Shown here: piece by piece, positions 36,206 through 48,696 of the stretch | Layout of the letters: every line of letters starts with the position of its first letter | How positions within the stretch are numbered: the stretch's first letter is position 1 | Translations under genes and position numbers: made by a program | The notes under the pieces: generated by a model | The model's database searches: none | The model's input: only the letters and a program-made list of their open reading frames with translations | Told to the model about the DNA's origin: nothing | Assembly: GCF_003073045.1 (NCBI RefSeq) | Contig: NC_037592.1 | Coordinates: 3,337,924-3,401,923, forward strand | Source: Pomacea canaliculata | Lineage: Eukaryota; Mollusca; Gastropoda; Architaenioglossa; Ampullariidae | DNA: 64,000 bases | Direction: 5' to 3'

Positions 36206-38933
36206 CCATGGCGACATAAATGACAATGGCAGTCAGACAATTCCTCAGGCCTTAAAAATCAAGAAGTGCGTTTGACAAACTCAGAAGATGGCAGAAACTT
36301 AAAAACAAAACCACAAGTAATAATTATAGCGAGGTCAGATGAGCTCAGACTTTGAACAACTTGGCGTCAACTTTGTGGACTTGCAGAAATGTATGCTGGG
36401 AAGAGCGGGAGTTAGAAATAATCACAACATCAGAAAAACATTTTATGTTCATGTAACAAAAGTAAACAGAAAAGCAATAGTCACCTTAAAAAACAGTCAT
36501 AGCAATACAGTTAAAACAGTAAGTCCAGTACAATGAAGAAAGAATTCCCCGTCCGAAGAAAGGATTCGAACCCAGCGCTTCTGAAAGCATTCTGTTCGCT
36601 TATGACAGCCGACAAGGAAAAGAGAAATGAAACTGAAACAAGCCGGGTAGCTCTACAACCACTTCATATTTTGTGAAAGGAAAATATCAGACAAACAACC
36701 ACTGGACTGGGGAAGTAGAAGGGGAGGGGAGTGTATTCCCCACCATAGCTTGCGGTGACGAGGACCAAGCAACTCCATTTGTTCTGTGGAGGGGAATCTT
36801 GTCATCTCTCACATCCTCCGGTTTCCTTCCGTCTGTTTAGTGATGCTGAAGGGCTGCACTCATTTAGCCCTTGTGTTGGAAAATAGTTTATCTGGCCTAA
36901 CAACACTTGTACCTCCAGTTGTACTCATTCTCCTACACTCTGACACACTCCATCATCGACAAGAAAATGCAGGTGATGGAGCGATGCGCGTGCCGGAGAG
37001 CACGAGGCCGGTTGTGTACGTGCGTGCGACATGTGTGTTAGTCTCCATCTATGTCCTCGTTGCAATCTTTTTTCTCTGTATCATCGAGAATAGCAGGCCT
37101 GCAGGCAAGAGGAGCAGGTCTGGCAGATGATTTTCTTCCCCCGAGTTGGAAGATAAATGATTATAGAGCCTTAGCATTGGCATCATTCATCAAGCCTCCT
37201 CAATCAGCTCCAACGGCTTCGAGGGTTCTTGGTTTGAAAGCAAAGAGGTCTGTCCTCGATGGAAAGTAAAATTTAAACAGCTTGGAAAAAATAGAAAACT
37301 AGGTTTATGCAAGAATAGTTTTATTCGGGTTGAATTGGTAAAAATAATTCTGGGAAATAATATAAAAATCTATTCCTTTTACTCGCTAGATTGCTTGTAC
37401 GTCCACCTGCTTCCCTGGAGCAGCATTTATTCTCTCTCCTTCTTCCTCTATCTCTCTTTTCTTTCTTTCTTTATTTTTTTTTCTTGCATTCTACCTTTCT
37501 TTCCTTCTCTCTATCTTCCTCTTTGTCTGTGTATGATTATTTTTTTAAGGATTTATCGTCGTCCAAAGTCCATGATTAGTCAAATCCACAGTCTGCTACC
37601 TCGTGTTAATCGAGTTTAACTCACTGTCATTAGTTTCCTTTCATGATTGGTCTCAGTTAATTAATTATAAAAATGTTAACTGCTCCTAACTGAACTTCTG
37701 TCGATAAGTGCAGTGACATTTTCACGCTTCCCCACAAACTGTCATTATGAGGCCTAACCGGGGTACCCAGTCGATTTCTCCCACGAACCCTTCAACGATG
37801 ACTTTGTAGACGACTTTGACCCTCCACTTCATCTGAGTCACGGTCATTCCGTTGAGCGATGGACATGCGTGACGTCACTCTAGACAAGGGCAGATAAAGG
37901 TGGCGCCAGCTACCCGCTACTCCCTCGCTCCCCCTCCCTTACCCGCTCTCTCATGCGTACCCTCTCACCCTCTCGCATTCTGACCTGCGCAGTAGATGTA
38001 TTTACCATTGGCTCTGCACAGCAGGATTTTTTTTTTAAATTTCATTTGGAACATGACCCGGAACAAGAAATAGGAACCAGACCAAAACACACACAAACAA
38101 TAATAAGAGTGGTGTGTATGTGTAAATAAAACGAGGCTAGACAGGACGGGACAGGGAATGGTGGTCTCCAAGTCTGCCTCACAGATTTTGATTGCGCATG
38201 TCTGGACTAGAGTGGTACAGTGATCCCATCTTTATGACGAGCTGTGTGGTGTAAACTGTCATTGTGGTTGTCTCATGGAGTACTTTGAGGTATAAACTAT
38301 GGCCATCTTTGTCTCATGGAGTGCTGTCTTCTCTCTCTCTGATCTCGATGCCTGTTTACTCTTCATCCTCTTCTTTCCTCCTGCCTCTCTGTGCTCACGT
38401 GTGTGCGTGCGATGTATTTAATACAAAATATTCTTGGCTGCTACAGTCGATACACAGGATAAAAGTATTGTGTGTGTCGGTGTGTTTGTGTGCGCGTCTA
38501 CGTGTAGTTATACTCGCGTGCTCACGTGTGTGTAATACAGAGAAAGAGAGAAAGAAATACTGTGTGCGCATGTTCGTCTGTCAGTGATGTCACGTCCCTC
38601 CTGTGTGTGGAGGATCTCACTTTCACTTTCTTGTTCTTCATTACAAACAAGCGTCCGGCTCTCTGTTCTCTCTTCTCTCCCTTGATGTCGCTCTCCAGCG
38701 CCGGGAGGCGGGCTGTGACATGTGATAGGATGATAGGAGCTACAGACTCACGGCCACCTAGCGGTCCTTATCTTCTCGCTCGATGGAAGTTATCCCGCCT
38801 TATCCTACAATTGTTTCTGGTGGTGGGTTTATTTAACCGTCTGCACAGCGATGTTGCTTTGAAACACGAGTTACCGGAAGCTGAGGTCACTGAAGGTCTG
38901 TTCGCTGGTCAAAATGTGGAAATGATGTGAGTA

Positions 38934-39212
38934 CAGGGCCGTGCTTAGGGGCAGGCGGACGAGGCATCTGCCTAGGGCCCCGCGCTTCAAGGGGCCCCGC
39001 GCTTTTGATTGTAACCTATTGACGAACGTTACAAATAAATTAATCGTAGGCTTATGTTGTAATGTGTATGCCGCGTGCTGTCAATGATAAAAGACGAGAT
39101 ATCCCTGAGGAAAAAAGTGACTTTAGATCCCAACTAAAACCGTGTGATCGTGGCGTGAGGGCCCCGCACATGCCCTTTGCCTCGGGCCCCGCGGGGGCTA
39201 AGAACGGGCCTG
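38934..39212. mobile_element. 279-bp hAT-type MITE
   Basis: It starts CAGGGCCGTGCTTAGG and ends CTAAGAACGGGCCTG, which are imperfect inverted repeats. It is flanked by the 8-bp duplication TGTGAGTA (38926-38933 and 39213-39220). It has no coding capacity; GC-rich subterminal GGGCCCCGCG blocks occur at both ends. Confidence 0.9.
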
Positions 39213-39220
39213 TGTGAGTA

Positions 39221-40234
39221 TATATATACTTTGAAGGCATAAGAGGAGATAACTCGTTCAAAATGTTCTCAAGTGATGGTTACCCCCCGTGCGTCTGAAC
39301 ATAAGTGTGTTTTGCTTTCTGTCTTCTCGTGCAGTGTGTCAACGTGTCGTCTGTAGACCTCACACCTCCAGTTCATTTTGGTCCCGTTAAGTCGCTCATC
39401 CACTCTCACTGTCGCAGGCATATCAACAACACATACCACTGCAGAAGATTCTAGCTCATTTATTCCATGACATTAATAACGACAGTAATGAATGTCCATG
39501 TGTGATGGCTACAAAGGTACGATGACTAATGATTCATTGTAAAGAACAGAATGGATATCTTCATTTGTCATCTTTCGTTCGAGGAAACTATTCAGGCAAC
39601 AGTGTTTTACAAAGTCAAGAAGGCAACCCTCCTCCCCCTCACACCCACACCCACCTCCATTCAGTCACTGGGTAACTCTCTCAACTCATGTACCCGCATT
39701 ATATATAAGCGCAGGATGATTGCCCGCAGACTCCCTACCCGGACAACCACTTCCATTACGGGGACCTACTCGGTTTATTCTACCCCTGACAATTAGAAAA
39801 CCGTCAAATAAAGAATAAAGTTCTTATTTCTGACAAATCTTAAACACGTTTTAGTATATGTTTCCGGTTTTGACAAACATGGGACATTGAAAGACAGTTC
39901 AATAGGATTTGATTTATGTGACAAGTATGTCAGAAAAACTGACTGACGACTTGAATACCACTGTCACTTGACACTAACACAGTTTAAACAGCGTGAGATA
40001 GAAATGTAATAAACGGAGAAAGTTCTTTCTTTATTTTTAAATCAATATTAACAATTTAGTAGCCATATAACATATAAAAGTATTGAAACAAGATAAATAA
40101 ACTTTCTCTCTCTCTTTCGTGGAATAATACTGTAATAACAATTTTAGGGATAATAATAACAACAATAATAATAATTGTCATTATCATCAAAGAGCGAGTA
40201 CATACGCTACAAAAATCTTTACTCCTCACGAAAG
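39221..40234. other. Intergenic sequence between the hAT MITE and the IgSF cluster
   Basis: No gene is visible. There are AT-rich stretches and a short (AAT)-rich microsatellite near 40150-40175. On the - strand, gene A's 3' untranslated region should lie in the right-hand part. Confidence 0.35.
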
Positions 40235-41803
40235 TCAACGAGACCCACAGGTGGGGCACATTCTCACCTGCGTCCCCTTCCACATTTGCCTGGTCACGTG
40301 AATAACCTTGATTGCCTGTCGCTGAGGATGGCGCGGGGAAGCGCTCCCAGATATAGGGTTGAGGTTAGGGGCCCTGACCTGACTATCCACAACTTCAATG
40401 ACCCGGCTACCTCCGGACCTAACAGAATCATCAACCGCTTCGCAGTCCAGTTCCGGTTGACAAACAGGTCTGGCACTTTCTCTGTGACCTGCCTTGTCAC
40501 CAGGGCCAAGCGTGACACCCGATGACACCACAGAGCTAGACTCTTTGTCGAGGTCTGTCACCGCTGTCGTTCTGTGGCTTGAGGTCAAAGGCTGCTCTGA
40601 TGACGTCGCAGGGGCGGCCCTCAGCGGGTCACCTGACGTCACAGAGCCAGGCGAGTGGTCAGCAGTCCTTCCAGACTTCAGCTGCACGTCCTGAGACATC
40701 TCACTGACTGGTGCGACATCTTGCTCATCGCCCACATCTACGACTTCTATTGTCTTCTCACAGTTGTTCTCTACCAGAAGCGAGTCCATTTCTTCAGATT
40801 CTCTGTTGTTCTCGTGCTTGGGTTTTCATGTCGCTTCTTACAAAACCGTTTGATGTAGACAAGCAAACAGGTCAATGAAATCCCCATAAAAAGACCCAAG
40901 AATGTAAATATGACACGTTGCTCCGTCAAAGAATGGGTCGTCTCCTGTAACAATGGAGAAGATGTATTAGTGTCAGGTCCCTTCTCGTGAGGCTGACTTC
41001 TATTGGCACTGTCAGCACTTGTCCCTCTTTCCTTTTCTTCGGGATTCAGGTTTACCTGAACCGTGATGAAGACCTTGTCCTCACCTGTGATATACACAAC
41101 ACTACCACACCGTGTGGGGACTTTGATGCATGCATCCAAACTTAAGATGTGTTCATTCTTTGCGGCGTAGTAAATGTGAGAAAAGTTCAGTGCTGCTATA
41201 TCCGGATGATCTGATGAACAGGTTTCTCTATCACCTGCTACAAACTTCTCTGAGATGTTAACGCTTCCATAGACAAGTGTAGGATTCTGTAAAGCTGGTA
41301 AATTCCAGGTGCCATGGACCCGAAGAACAGGGGTAAAATTTACAGAGAAACCGTCGACACTTTCGTTCTTTTTGATCGTCGATGGCCCGCCAACATAGAA
41401 AGATTGAGATTCTTTTCTTTTCTCATCTCTGAGTCTGTAGGATGTGGTACACGTGTACAGTCCATGTGAGTTCTCGGTCAAAGGGAAGGTCAATATTAAA
41501 AAGGAACTGGAAGCATTCCGTTCAAAAAGTTGTCCTGAAGCATTGTAAGAGGTCGGGAACATACCCAAAGGAAAGATCTTTGTAATGTTCCTGGCGTGAG
41601 ACACTAACGAGACTGTGGGAGAAGTTGTTTCTCCTCGAGAACGAAATTTCAAGTTGATAAAGTTCATTCCATTGAAGAGAGGTTGGCACTTTACAGGTCA
41701 AGTTCATGAGTTGTGTTTCCATCATGCTCATCGGAACAGGTGAATGCTGGGGGATTGTCATACTTGCAACGTATGCTGCAAGAAAAATAACTGCTGGGTT
41801 CAT
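40235..41803 (-). pseudogene. IgSF-like type I membrane receptor, paralogue A (two frame breaks)
   Basis: The start at 41803 gives a signal peptide (MNPAVIFLAAYVASM). An Ig-like domain follows (Cys37; SHGLYTC), then a second cysteine-bearing module, a transmembrane helix (FTFLGLFMGISLTCLLVYI) and a Ser/Thr/acidic tail read to 40235. Paralogues B and C align throughout. The frame changes at about 41547, where one extra T in a CTCTTAC context breaks the conserved VPxLxNASGQ block, and returns near 40835, just inside the membrane. The first and last frames are in register. This may be a young pseudogene or two sequencing indels. A TTTCAG acceptor at 41865 implies an intron in the 5' UTR. No named family is recognised. 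Confidence 0.72.
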
Positions 41804-44699
41804 GGTTTCGAACTAGTGTCTCCTGCCTCCAAAGTCCTCAAAATGTTCTCCAGCAACAACGGAACTGAAACAAAGACCAAATGCAGGTTAGTAGATTGTA
41901 ATGAGTATAATATCAAAATGTTTATGGGGTTGAAAAACTATTTTGTGAAAGTCGTTCGAGTGATTAAACAATAATCAGAAGCGGGAAAAAATTCCCATAC
42001 AGGAAAAATGAATCTGAAGAGTGTAATAAAGTGAATCTGAAAAGTAAATATTCCAACATTCCTGAATGTGCCATTTTCACTGGCACCTGACCAAATACAG
42101 ATCCTAGTTACACCACATGCACTCTAGTGAACCTGGTAGGAAATCTTGTGATGTCCCAACTATATGGGTGTCACGGAGTATAACATCTGTTTCTGTCTTG
42201 GAAAGTTCTAGCAAGTCTATAAGTCTGCAAGTTCTGTAGAGACTACTTGTGTCACAGAGTTGTCTGAGTTTCCTGGGCTTCCACAGTCTTCCCTAGTGTG
42301 TATCATGTCTGTGAAACAGAATGCTGGGACTAAATATGAGGAATTATGGGTATTCCCGGTGCCCACTACTGACAGAAGCGAGTATTCCTCCACCTGTAAC
42401 GACCTTTCTATGACGTCACAGCTATGGCTGCCATTCAGATTTGTGTGCTCGGAAATAAAATTGAAGAAAGGTAAATAGCTCATCTGTTCTGTCAGTAGCG
42501 TAGTTCTTATAACTAAATAGGCTTGTGTATGTATTAAAAGTCGAACAATTAAAACAAATAAACAAATAAGTTGTGTGTGTGTATTCTTTGGTTGGCAAGA
42601 TGCTGTAAAGTTGCTGATAAGAGGTGATGCCACATGGGAAGTAACTGCATTTTTCTTTTCGATAGCAACGAGCGCTTATGTCCCTTGACACGACACTACC
42701 GCTCACCCATCACCTCCATCCCTCACCACCCTTCCCCCCAAAAAAAAAAAAATCTACTTTAATAAGTGAACACTTGTCTATAAATAATCTTCGATGTTTC
42801 TTGTCTGTCTGTGTGTGTATACAAATATTTATATTTTGCACATAAAAATATATTTAAAGTGACATAGTTATAAAAAATGTTCAATAAAATGTACTCAAAT
42901 ATATATAAAAATACTCACCCTACCCTGATGAAATTCCCACGAAGACACGTGCAGTATATTTCTTGTAATAAACTTATTTACTTGTGTACAAGCCCCGAGC
43001 CCGAGGCTATACTTGACATTCACCCAAGAAGTAATGTAAAGACCTCACTCGGGCATGTAGCTGTGTGCATCCTAGGTGGGCACTTGACAGTCACACACCA
43101 GATATCTCGCCAAGTGCTGTGTGGACTGAAAGGTAAAACGACGGGTATTTTATATACACACGTAACCTGATTCAGTTCGGCATTTCCCGCTCTCGTTGTC
43201 ACTGTCGTCAGTTGTCGGGTACAAGGCCAACGTCATTCGTCGTCAAGACGACGAGAACTCAAGTTTACATGCGTAATGAAACGACGACTCGTGTATCTTA
43301 AACTTCCACAAACTTTCTCAAAACCAAGATAGGTAAAAGATCATCAAAAGGAAAATAAAGAAATAGATGTTTACAGTTTCCTTTAACCCACTCAGCCGAA
43401 ACCACGACTCGCGTAAAGTGTGTGTTTTATTATCATTATTATTTCAGGCATTTAATGAATATGAGGTTCTACTTCCTTTAGCACAAATTAAAATATCAGT
43501 TACACTAGTGTATTTATGTACAAATTAATTTCCGTTAATTCCGTTTTATCAATCTATTGTCGCTGGGTAAGTGAACTAGTTTCCGCGTGGTTTTCATGTC
43601 GAAAACAACATTTGCCGAGACTTTCACTACCAATAAATAACATCAACCAGAAACAGGGACACGCTCGACTGGTAGCAGACTAGCTGGGACTTTGGGAGAA
43701 TTCAGAACATTCAGTCCCCAACCGCTAGATAAACAGATAAACGCCTACGTGCAACTGAAAATTAACGTCAGGAATTTATCTTCTAAAAATAGACACTCAA
43801 GGTCTGACGGTGTGGCTTTGAAAGACTTTGTTTTTAATGGGAGAGGAGTGTCACATAGCCTCTCAATCGTTTCCTCTACCGGGTCTACCCCAACTTAGTC
43901 GGGTACAAAATCAACAGCTGCGTGGACTTTGTGAATGAAACAACTCTAATTACTTTCTTTAGGGAGGGTGTGTGTATGTGTGAGAGAGAGAGAGTGTGAG
44001 CACGGGTACGTGTGTGCGTTTGAGTGCGTGTGTGGGGTGGGGTGGCTGACTCCCTGCCGAGATAACCCGATAGGAAGACTAGGCTTTGCTGTCATTATAC
44101 TAGGGATTGCGTGGTTACGTTTATTCCTCGTTATTACCATCAACATCTTCCCGTGGTGAAGACCTAAGAGCGAAAGAAGAATCAACAGAGTGATGGTTGT
44201 CAGCACTACCAGCGCGTGGACCCAGTGGACTGTTGTACTAACCCTCGTGAAAAGTATTTATTTCTGTTTCAACATGCAGCGCGAATGTACCCGATTTAGC
44301 GATTCACAAATAATATTTGTGAGTGAACAGAGATGTCTATATGTGTGATCTTCTGAGTCGGACAATAAAAGCTTCCTGCGCTGGGTAAGGATTTAAGTAC
44401 ACTTTGTGTTTTTACTTCAGTGCAAAATAATAAGTCAGAAAGTTATATGAATGTCATCATTTTGTTCTAGTTAATTTCCTGTAGTTAAACTTTTAATTCA
44501 GTTAAGTAAGCCCAACTGGGAGTGTTTATTTTATTGGTGACGGTACAAACATTATTAGTAATTGTTTTTAGGCGTTTTTCACGATTTTCTCATAAACTGA
44601 AAATTATTTTGTAGGTCAGTGTAATGTCTGTGGTTAGCAGTCGAGTCCAAGTTGTCACACTGACCTCCACACCGTCACCAGCAAACACTTTCTAGTTGT

Positions 44700-44802
44700 A
44701 GACAGCCAACAGGCAGCAGGCAGGAGCAGGAGGCAGCAGGCAGGAGGCAGGAGCAGGAGCAGCAGGCAGCAGGCAGCAGGCAGGAGGAAGGAGGCAGAAG
44801 CC
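44700..44802. repeat. CAGGCAG/CAGGAG minisatellite
   Basis: Irregular tandem array of CAGGCAG, CAGGAG and CAGGAGG units, purine-rich on this strand. Confidence 0.8.
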
Positions 44803-46027
44803 CAAACAACGCAGGGGAGGAAGCAGGTCCGACGCAGGAGGTGAGGTAGTCTGTTAACAGGGTCTCCAAAGGTTAGAAGCGCCCTCGTAGCTAAACCCCG
44901 GGAGGCAAAACGGGAAAATGAGGTCTGAACAAGGTCGCCATCACTGAAGTACAGCAGTGTTCTAAAGTAGTTTATCGCGAGGAGACGGAAGCTGTCACAG
45001 ACACAATGGCAGGGCAGACTTCATGATGAAAACACCCGACACATACCCACGGACCCAGTGTCAACACATACAGCATACCCCACCGGGGGTCGTATAAAAG
45101 CTGCTCGACTTCTCTCCTTGTCTGTTACTTGTAAAGACATTCTTTTCTTCCTTCCTTATAACTCATTCAACCCTCATTTCTAACTGAGCAAGAATAAACC
45201 AAGTATAATGATCACACTAAACTATTTACATAAAAAGAAATACGTACATTCACCGTAATTTATCAACAGATTTGAGCTTTATTGATACTGTTAAAAATCG
45301 TATAATAATTATCAAAAGTACAACATGTAAAAAATAATTTACCTCGATTAGGTAGCAAGGCTCCATTCGGAGTCCGCGGCGTAACAGTCGTTTGCGTTCG
45401 ATGATCGGAGCTCCGAATGTACGACTATACCACAACTCGCACTCTCATGGGTGAACGTAGTAGTTACTTTCTCTAGCACATTCCTTAACCCTTATATTCT
45501 CATGCACACTGCATGTGTGCCCTTGTGTAGAGAACAGAATATCACAGATGGATCCATGACACTGCTCCATAGTCATAGCTTGCAGAGTCTATCTCGAGGA
45601 CTAAGCTTTTTGATGTTTTGACAGTGGTCTTGAGGGGCCTGCAGCTGAGTGCGATGACCTCTGCAGTCCCATAAAAAATGCTTAATACTTCAAAAGCTTG
45701 GCATTTTTATTTAAACTCCAAGGAATAAATTATCACAAGAGCACCACAATTCCATAATGTTTTTGCATAACAATTAAAAATTTATTCACAAAATCCACAT
45801 ACATGCATATATACATACGTCCGAAGGATAGACAGATAAATGCACAAATAAACGAAGAGTTAAAAAAATGGGGCTAGCACGAGTTTTGACAACTGAGTTT
45901 TCTATTCTACTAGAAAAATAATATCTAGTTTCGTCAGGACAACATTTTAAGTTCACTTATGGAGAATAGGAACGAGATATATATATAACTTGCATCCTTA
46001 TCTATCAATCAGACTTACTGACACAAC

Positions 46028-46403
46028 CAGGCCCGCCGAGAGCCAGCACGGGCCCCGGGACAGACAACTACCACCACCTAGGAATTGTAATTGTAAATTA
46101 TTCTCTAATTATACAATTCGATTGTCATTATCGACATTGTCTTCAATAATGTAATATAGACTGCAAACATTAGGACAAGTGCACGAGGATTTACACTACT
46201 ACATGAACACTGACATTAAAGGATCAAACTTGTAGTTCCCCGCTCTATAGAAAACATCCCCAGAGTGAGGAATGTTAAGGAAACCTTTCTTTAGAAGAAG
46301 AGGAAAAGAAGAAAAAATAAATCCACCAAGACCAGGGCCCCCTTCACACCCGAGGGCCCGGTACACCAGAACCCCCCTGTCCCTCCCCCTCTTGTCAGGC
46401 CTG
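46028..46403. mobile_element. 376-bp hAT-type MITE
   Basis: It starts CAGGCCCGCCGAGAG and ends CTCTTGTCAGGCCTG. It is flanked by the 8-bp duplication GACACAAC (46020-46027 and 46404-46411). It is non-coding. The ends resemble, but are not identical to, those of the element at 38934. Confidence 0.88.
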
Positions 46404-47850
46404 GACACAACACAATTTTCCTATGTTCAGTGGAATATGGTTTACAAACCTATGAACACTATTCTGAGGAGTTTTGGTGTCAGTTTGAAGTGGATTGTAA
46501 ATATATTTTGTGTGGACTTTTGTGTCTAAAGCGTAGCATGTGGTAAACAGTCCTGTCCACCTTCACACCAGCCAGCAAGCTACAGTGTTCCTTCCATTCA
46601 GTTTAACAATCACAACTTGGTCTGTAAATAAACTTCACTTTCAGGTGTTGCTTTTTTTTCTTCTTCTTCCCATATGTGTTGATTATACGGGTAGTTTTTC
46701 CTGAAATACTGTAAACAAAACTGGCTGTGCGCCACCATATTATCTAAAATAAAAACGGTCAACACTTTAAAAAAAAGGCGTTTTTTATTTAAAGAAATAG
46801 ATCACAGGAAGCGTACCTTAATTTAATTTCTCTAGGTTTCTAAGTGTCAAATAAAAAATATTGACTGCTCTGAAAACCAGTTTTTGAAGCAGCGCCTGCA
46901 TACGTTACATACACACATCCAGGTGGGTGCACAGACAGGCAAACAGATATACAGAGGACACGAAAAGACCAGAGTATTACCAGATACTATTTTGCTATCA
47001 CGAGAAAAGTAACTTCATCTACTAATAACAAATATCGACATTTAAGTAAATAATTTTGGCTAAGAAAAATGCACAGCCAAAGTGACAGCAGCAGAAACAT
47101 TTGATTATCTTCTCTTAACGTCGATAAATTTTGTAACTTTACCTGTTTTCAGGTTTTTGCTTACAACAGGGCAGAGATTTAAACTCCCATCTTTCTCTCT
47201 TTTCTTGTCACAATACTTTTGTAATAACCAATTAAATATATTTGAAAACAACAGTTTATATATATATTCATGTGTCATAAATATATTTAATTGTATGCGC
47301 ACCTACTGACGCACAGAAAAATAGATGCATAGACAAATATGTATATAATATATATACATCATATATTGTATGAACTTATTTTAAGATAATGTAATAAACA
47401 AAAAATATTGTTTCAAATATAGTTTAGTTCCATGTCACTCGTGTAAAACATTTTAGACAACTGCCAATGCGCACATTTGATCGTGTAACTTAACCCTGTG
47501 GTTGAGTACAGTTTGGTATAATCTGTTGGTTCCATAGTGTGTCCTGGGGTATGACAGCTCTTTTTTATTCTCGACCATTCTCGACCTATTTCATAAAATC
47601 CTTCCTGTCACCTTGTTACAGAATGAATGTGCTCAAAACCAATTTCAACAGACATGCCTGCCACCACTCGTCTACCTGCCCTCGCCGACGACTTATTCAA
47701 GTTATTTGATGTTCGTGTCTTATATCTTGAGATCGAGATTCAAAGATTGGTTTCCTTCTTGGCCACAGAGCCTACGTCCCTGTTGAATACGCCTATATCA
47801 TTAAAATTCTCGCTTGCTTGTTCTGAATGACTATTTCTGTCATTACCCCT

Positions 47851-48576
47851 CATAGGAAAGAAGCTCAACGCGCTCTTGACCACGTGGTCGTCTACGATCC
47901 CTGGACTCTCCTTCAACATTAGTCATTTCCAAATGCTGAGACTGTCCCCAGATGTTATTGTTAGATGTTAACGGGTCGCTAGTTTGTCCCTGACCACTAG
48001 ACACCGTCTGACCACTACCTTGAGCTTGAGCATTGGACAGCGACTGGTTACTAGACTGTCCCTGACCACTAACATTGTCTGATCACTAGGTTGTGTTTGG
48101 CCATTAGTCGCCATCTGACCAGTAGCTTGAGCTTGGCCATTAGTCGCCATCTGACCAGTAGGTTGTGCTTGGCCATTAGTCGCCATCTGACCAGTAGCTT
48201 GAGCTTGGCCATTAGTCGCCATCTGACCAGTAGGTTGTGCTTGGACATTAGTCGCCATCTGACCACTAGGTTGTGCTTGGCCATTAGTCGCCATCTGACC
48301 AGTAGGTTGTGCTTGGACATTAGTCGCCATCTGACCAGTAGGTTGTGCTTGGCCGTTAGACACCGACTGGTTGCTAGATTGTCCCTGATCACCAAACATA
48401 GCACTGATCACTAGATTGCTCCTGACCATTAGATACCATCTGACCACTAGACTGTCCTTGACCATTAGATACCACCTGATTACTAGACTGTCCCAGACGA
48501 TTCGACATCACCGGGCCATCAGAAGTACGTCCATACTGTCTGAATCCTGCTGAATGGGAACACGTGAATAATGTGG
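47851..48576 (-). pseudogene. Decayed membrane helix-to-tail region of paralogue B with 36-bp repeat array
   Basis: Downstream of the B ectodomain the - strand still encodes a Gln-rich tail made of about 7.5 units of NGQAQPTGQMAT (48360 down to about 48085). This is flanked by related GQGQSSNQ and SNGQ units and ends in ERVELLSYEG at about 47851. The units fall in different frames on each side of the core array, so at least two frame changes are present. The 36-bp period leaves other frames open, including long antisense frames that should not be taken as genes. It corresponds to the repetitive cytoplasmic tail of paralogue C. Confidence 0.65.
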
Positions 48577-48696
48577 ACGTCTCTTACTTACCTTATGAAA
48601 CATAAACTCAAACGACAGTAATAGCAAACACAGATTGAAAGTAATAACGAGACAAAAATTAAAGGAATAAGTAGATGTAAGGGATAACTGTTACAT

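Larger units (their letters stand above)
30966..38933. other. GPCR 3' end and intergenic region
   Basis: AATAAA at about 31635 is a likely poly(A) signal for the GPCR gene. The rest shows no gene I can support: pyrimidine-rich tracts (31205-31240, 33765-33850, 37430-37520), short imperfect repeats and many small open frames. A frame at 36984-37130 encodes a basic start, one hydrophobic segment and a basic end (MRVPESTRPVVYVRATCVL and on), like a signal anchor, but with no splice support. Confidence 0.4.
41865..47850. other. Intergenic region between paralogues A and B
   Basis: It holds the 5' intron and promoter of gene A, a GC-rich minisatellite (44700-44800) and a hAT MITE (46028-46403). 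No further paralogue or other gene is visible. AT-rich stretches occur near 42720-42900 and 47270-47420. Confidence 0.4.

Noticed and set aside
36555-36615. tRNA-like GGTTCGAATCC (B-box) on the - strand
   Set aside because: The T-arm pairs poorly and no acceptor or D arm can be built; at most a SINE or pseudo-tRNA trace.
36786-37130. 114-codon frame with one hydrophobic segment
   Set aside because: A signal-anchor look alone is weak; no homologous domain, no splice support.
45364-45419. Nine-base perfect inverted repeat CATTCGGAG/CTCCGAATG with a small open frame ending in a GT
   Set aside because: Too short for a tRNA or MITE, and one weak donor does not make an exon.
46272-46529. 85-codon + strand frame
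   Set aside because: It crosses the right end of the hAT MITE and so cannot be an ancestral coding exon.
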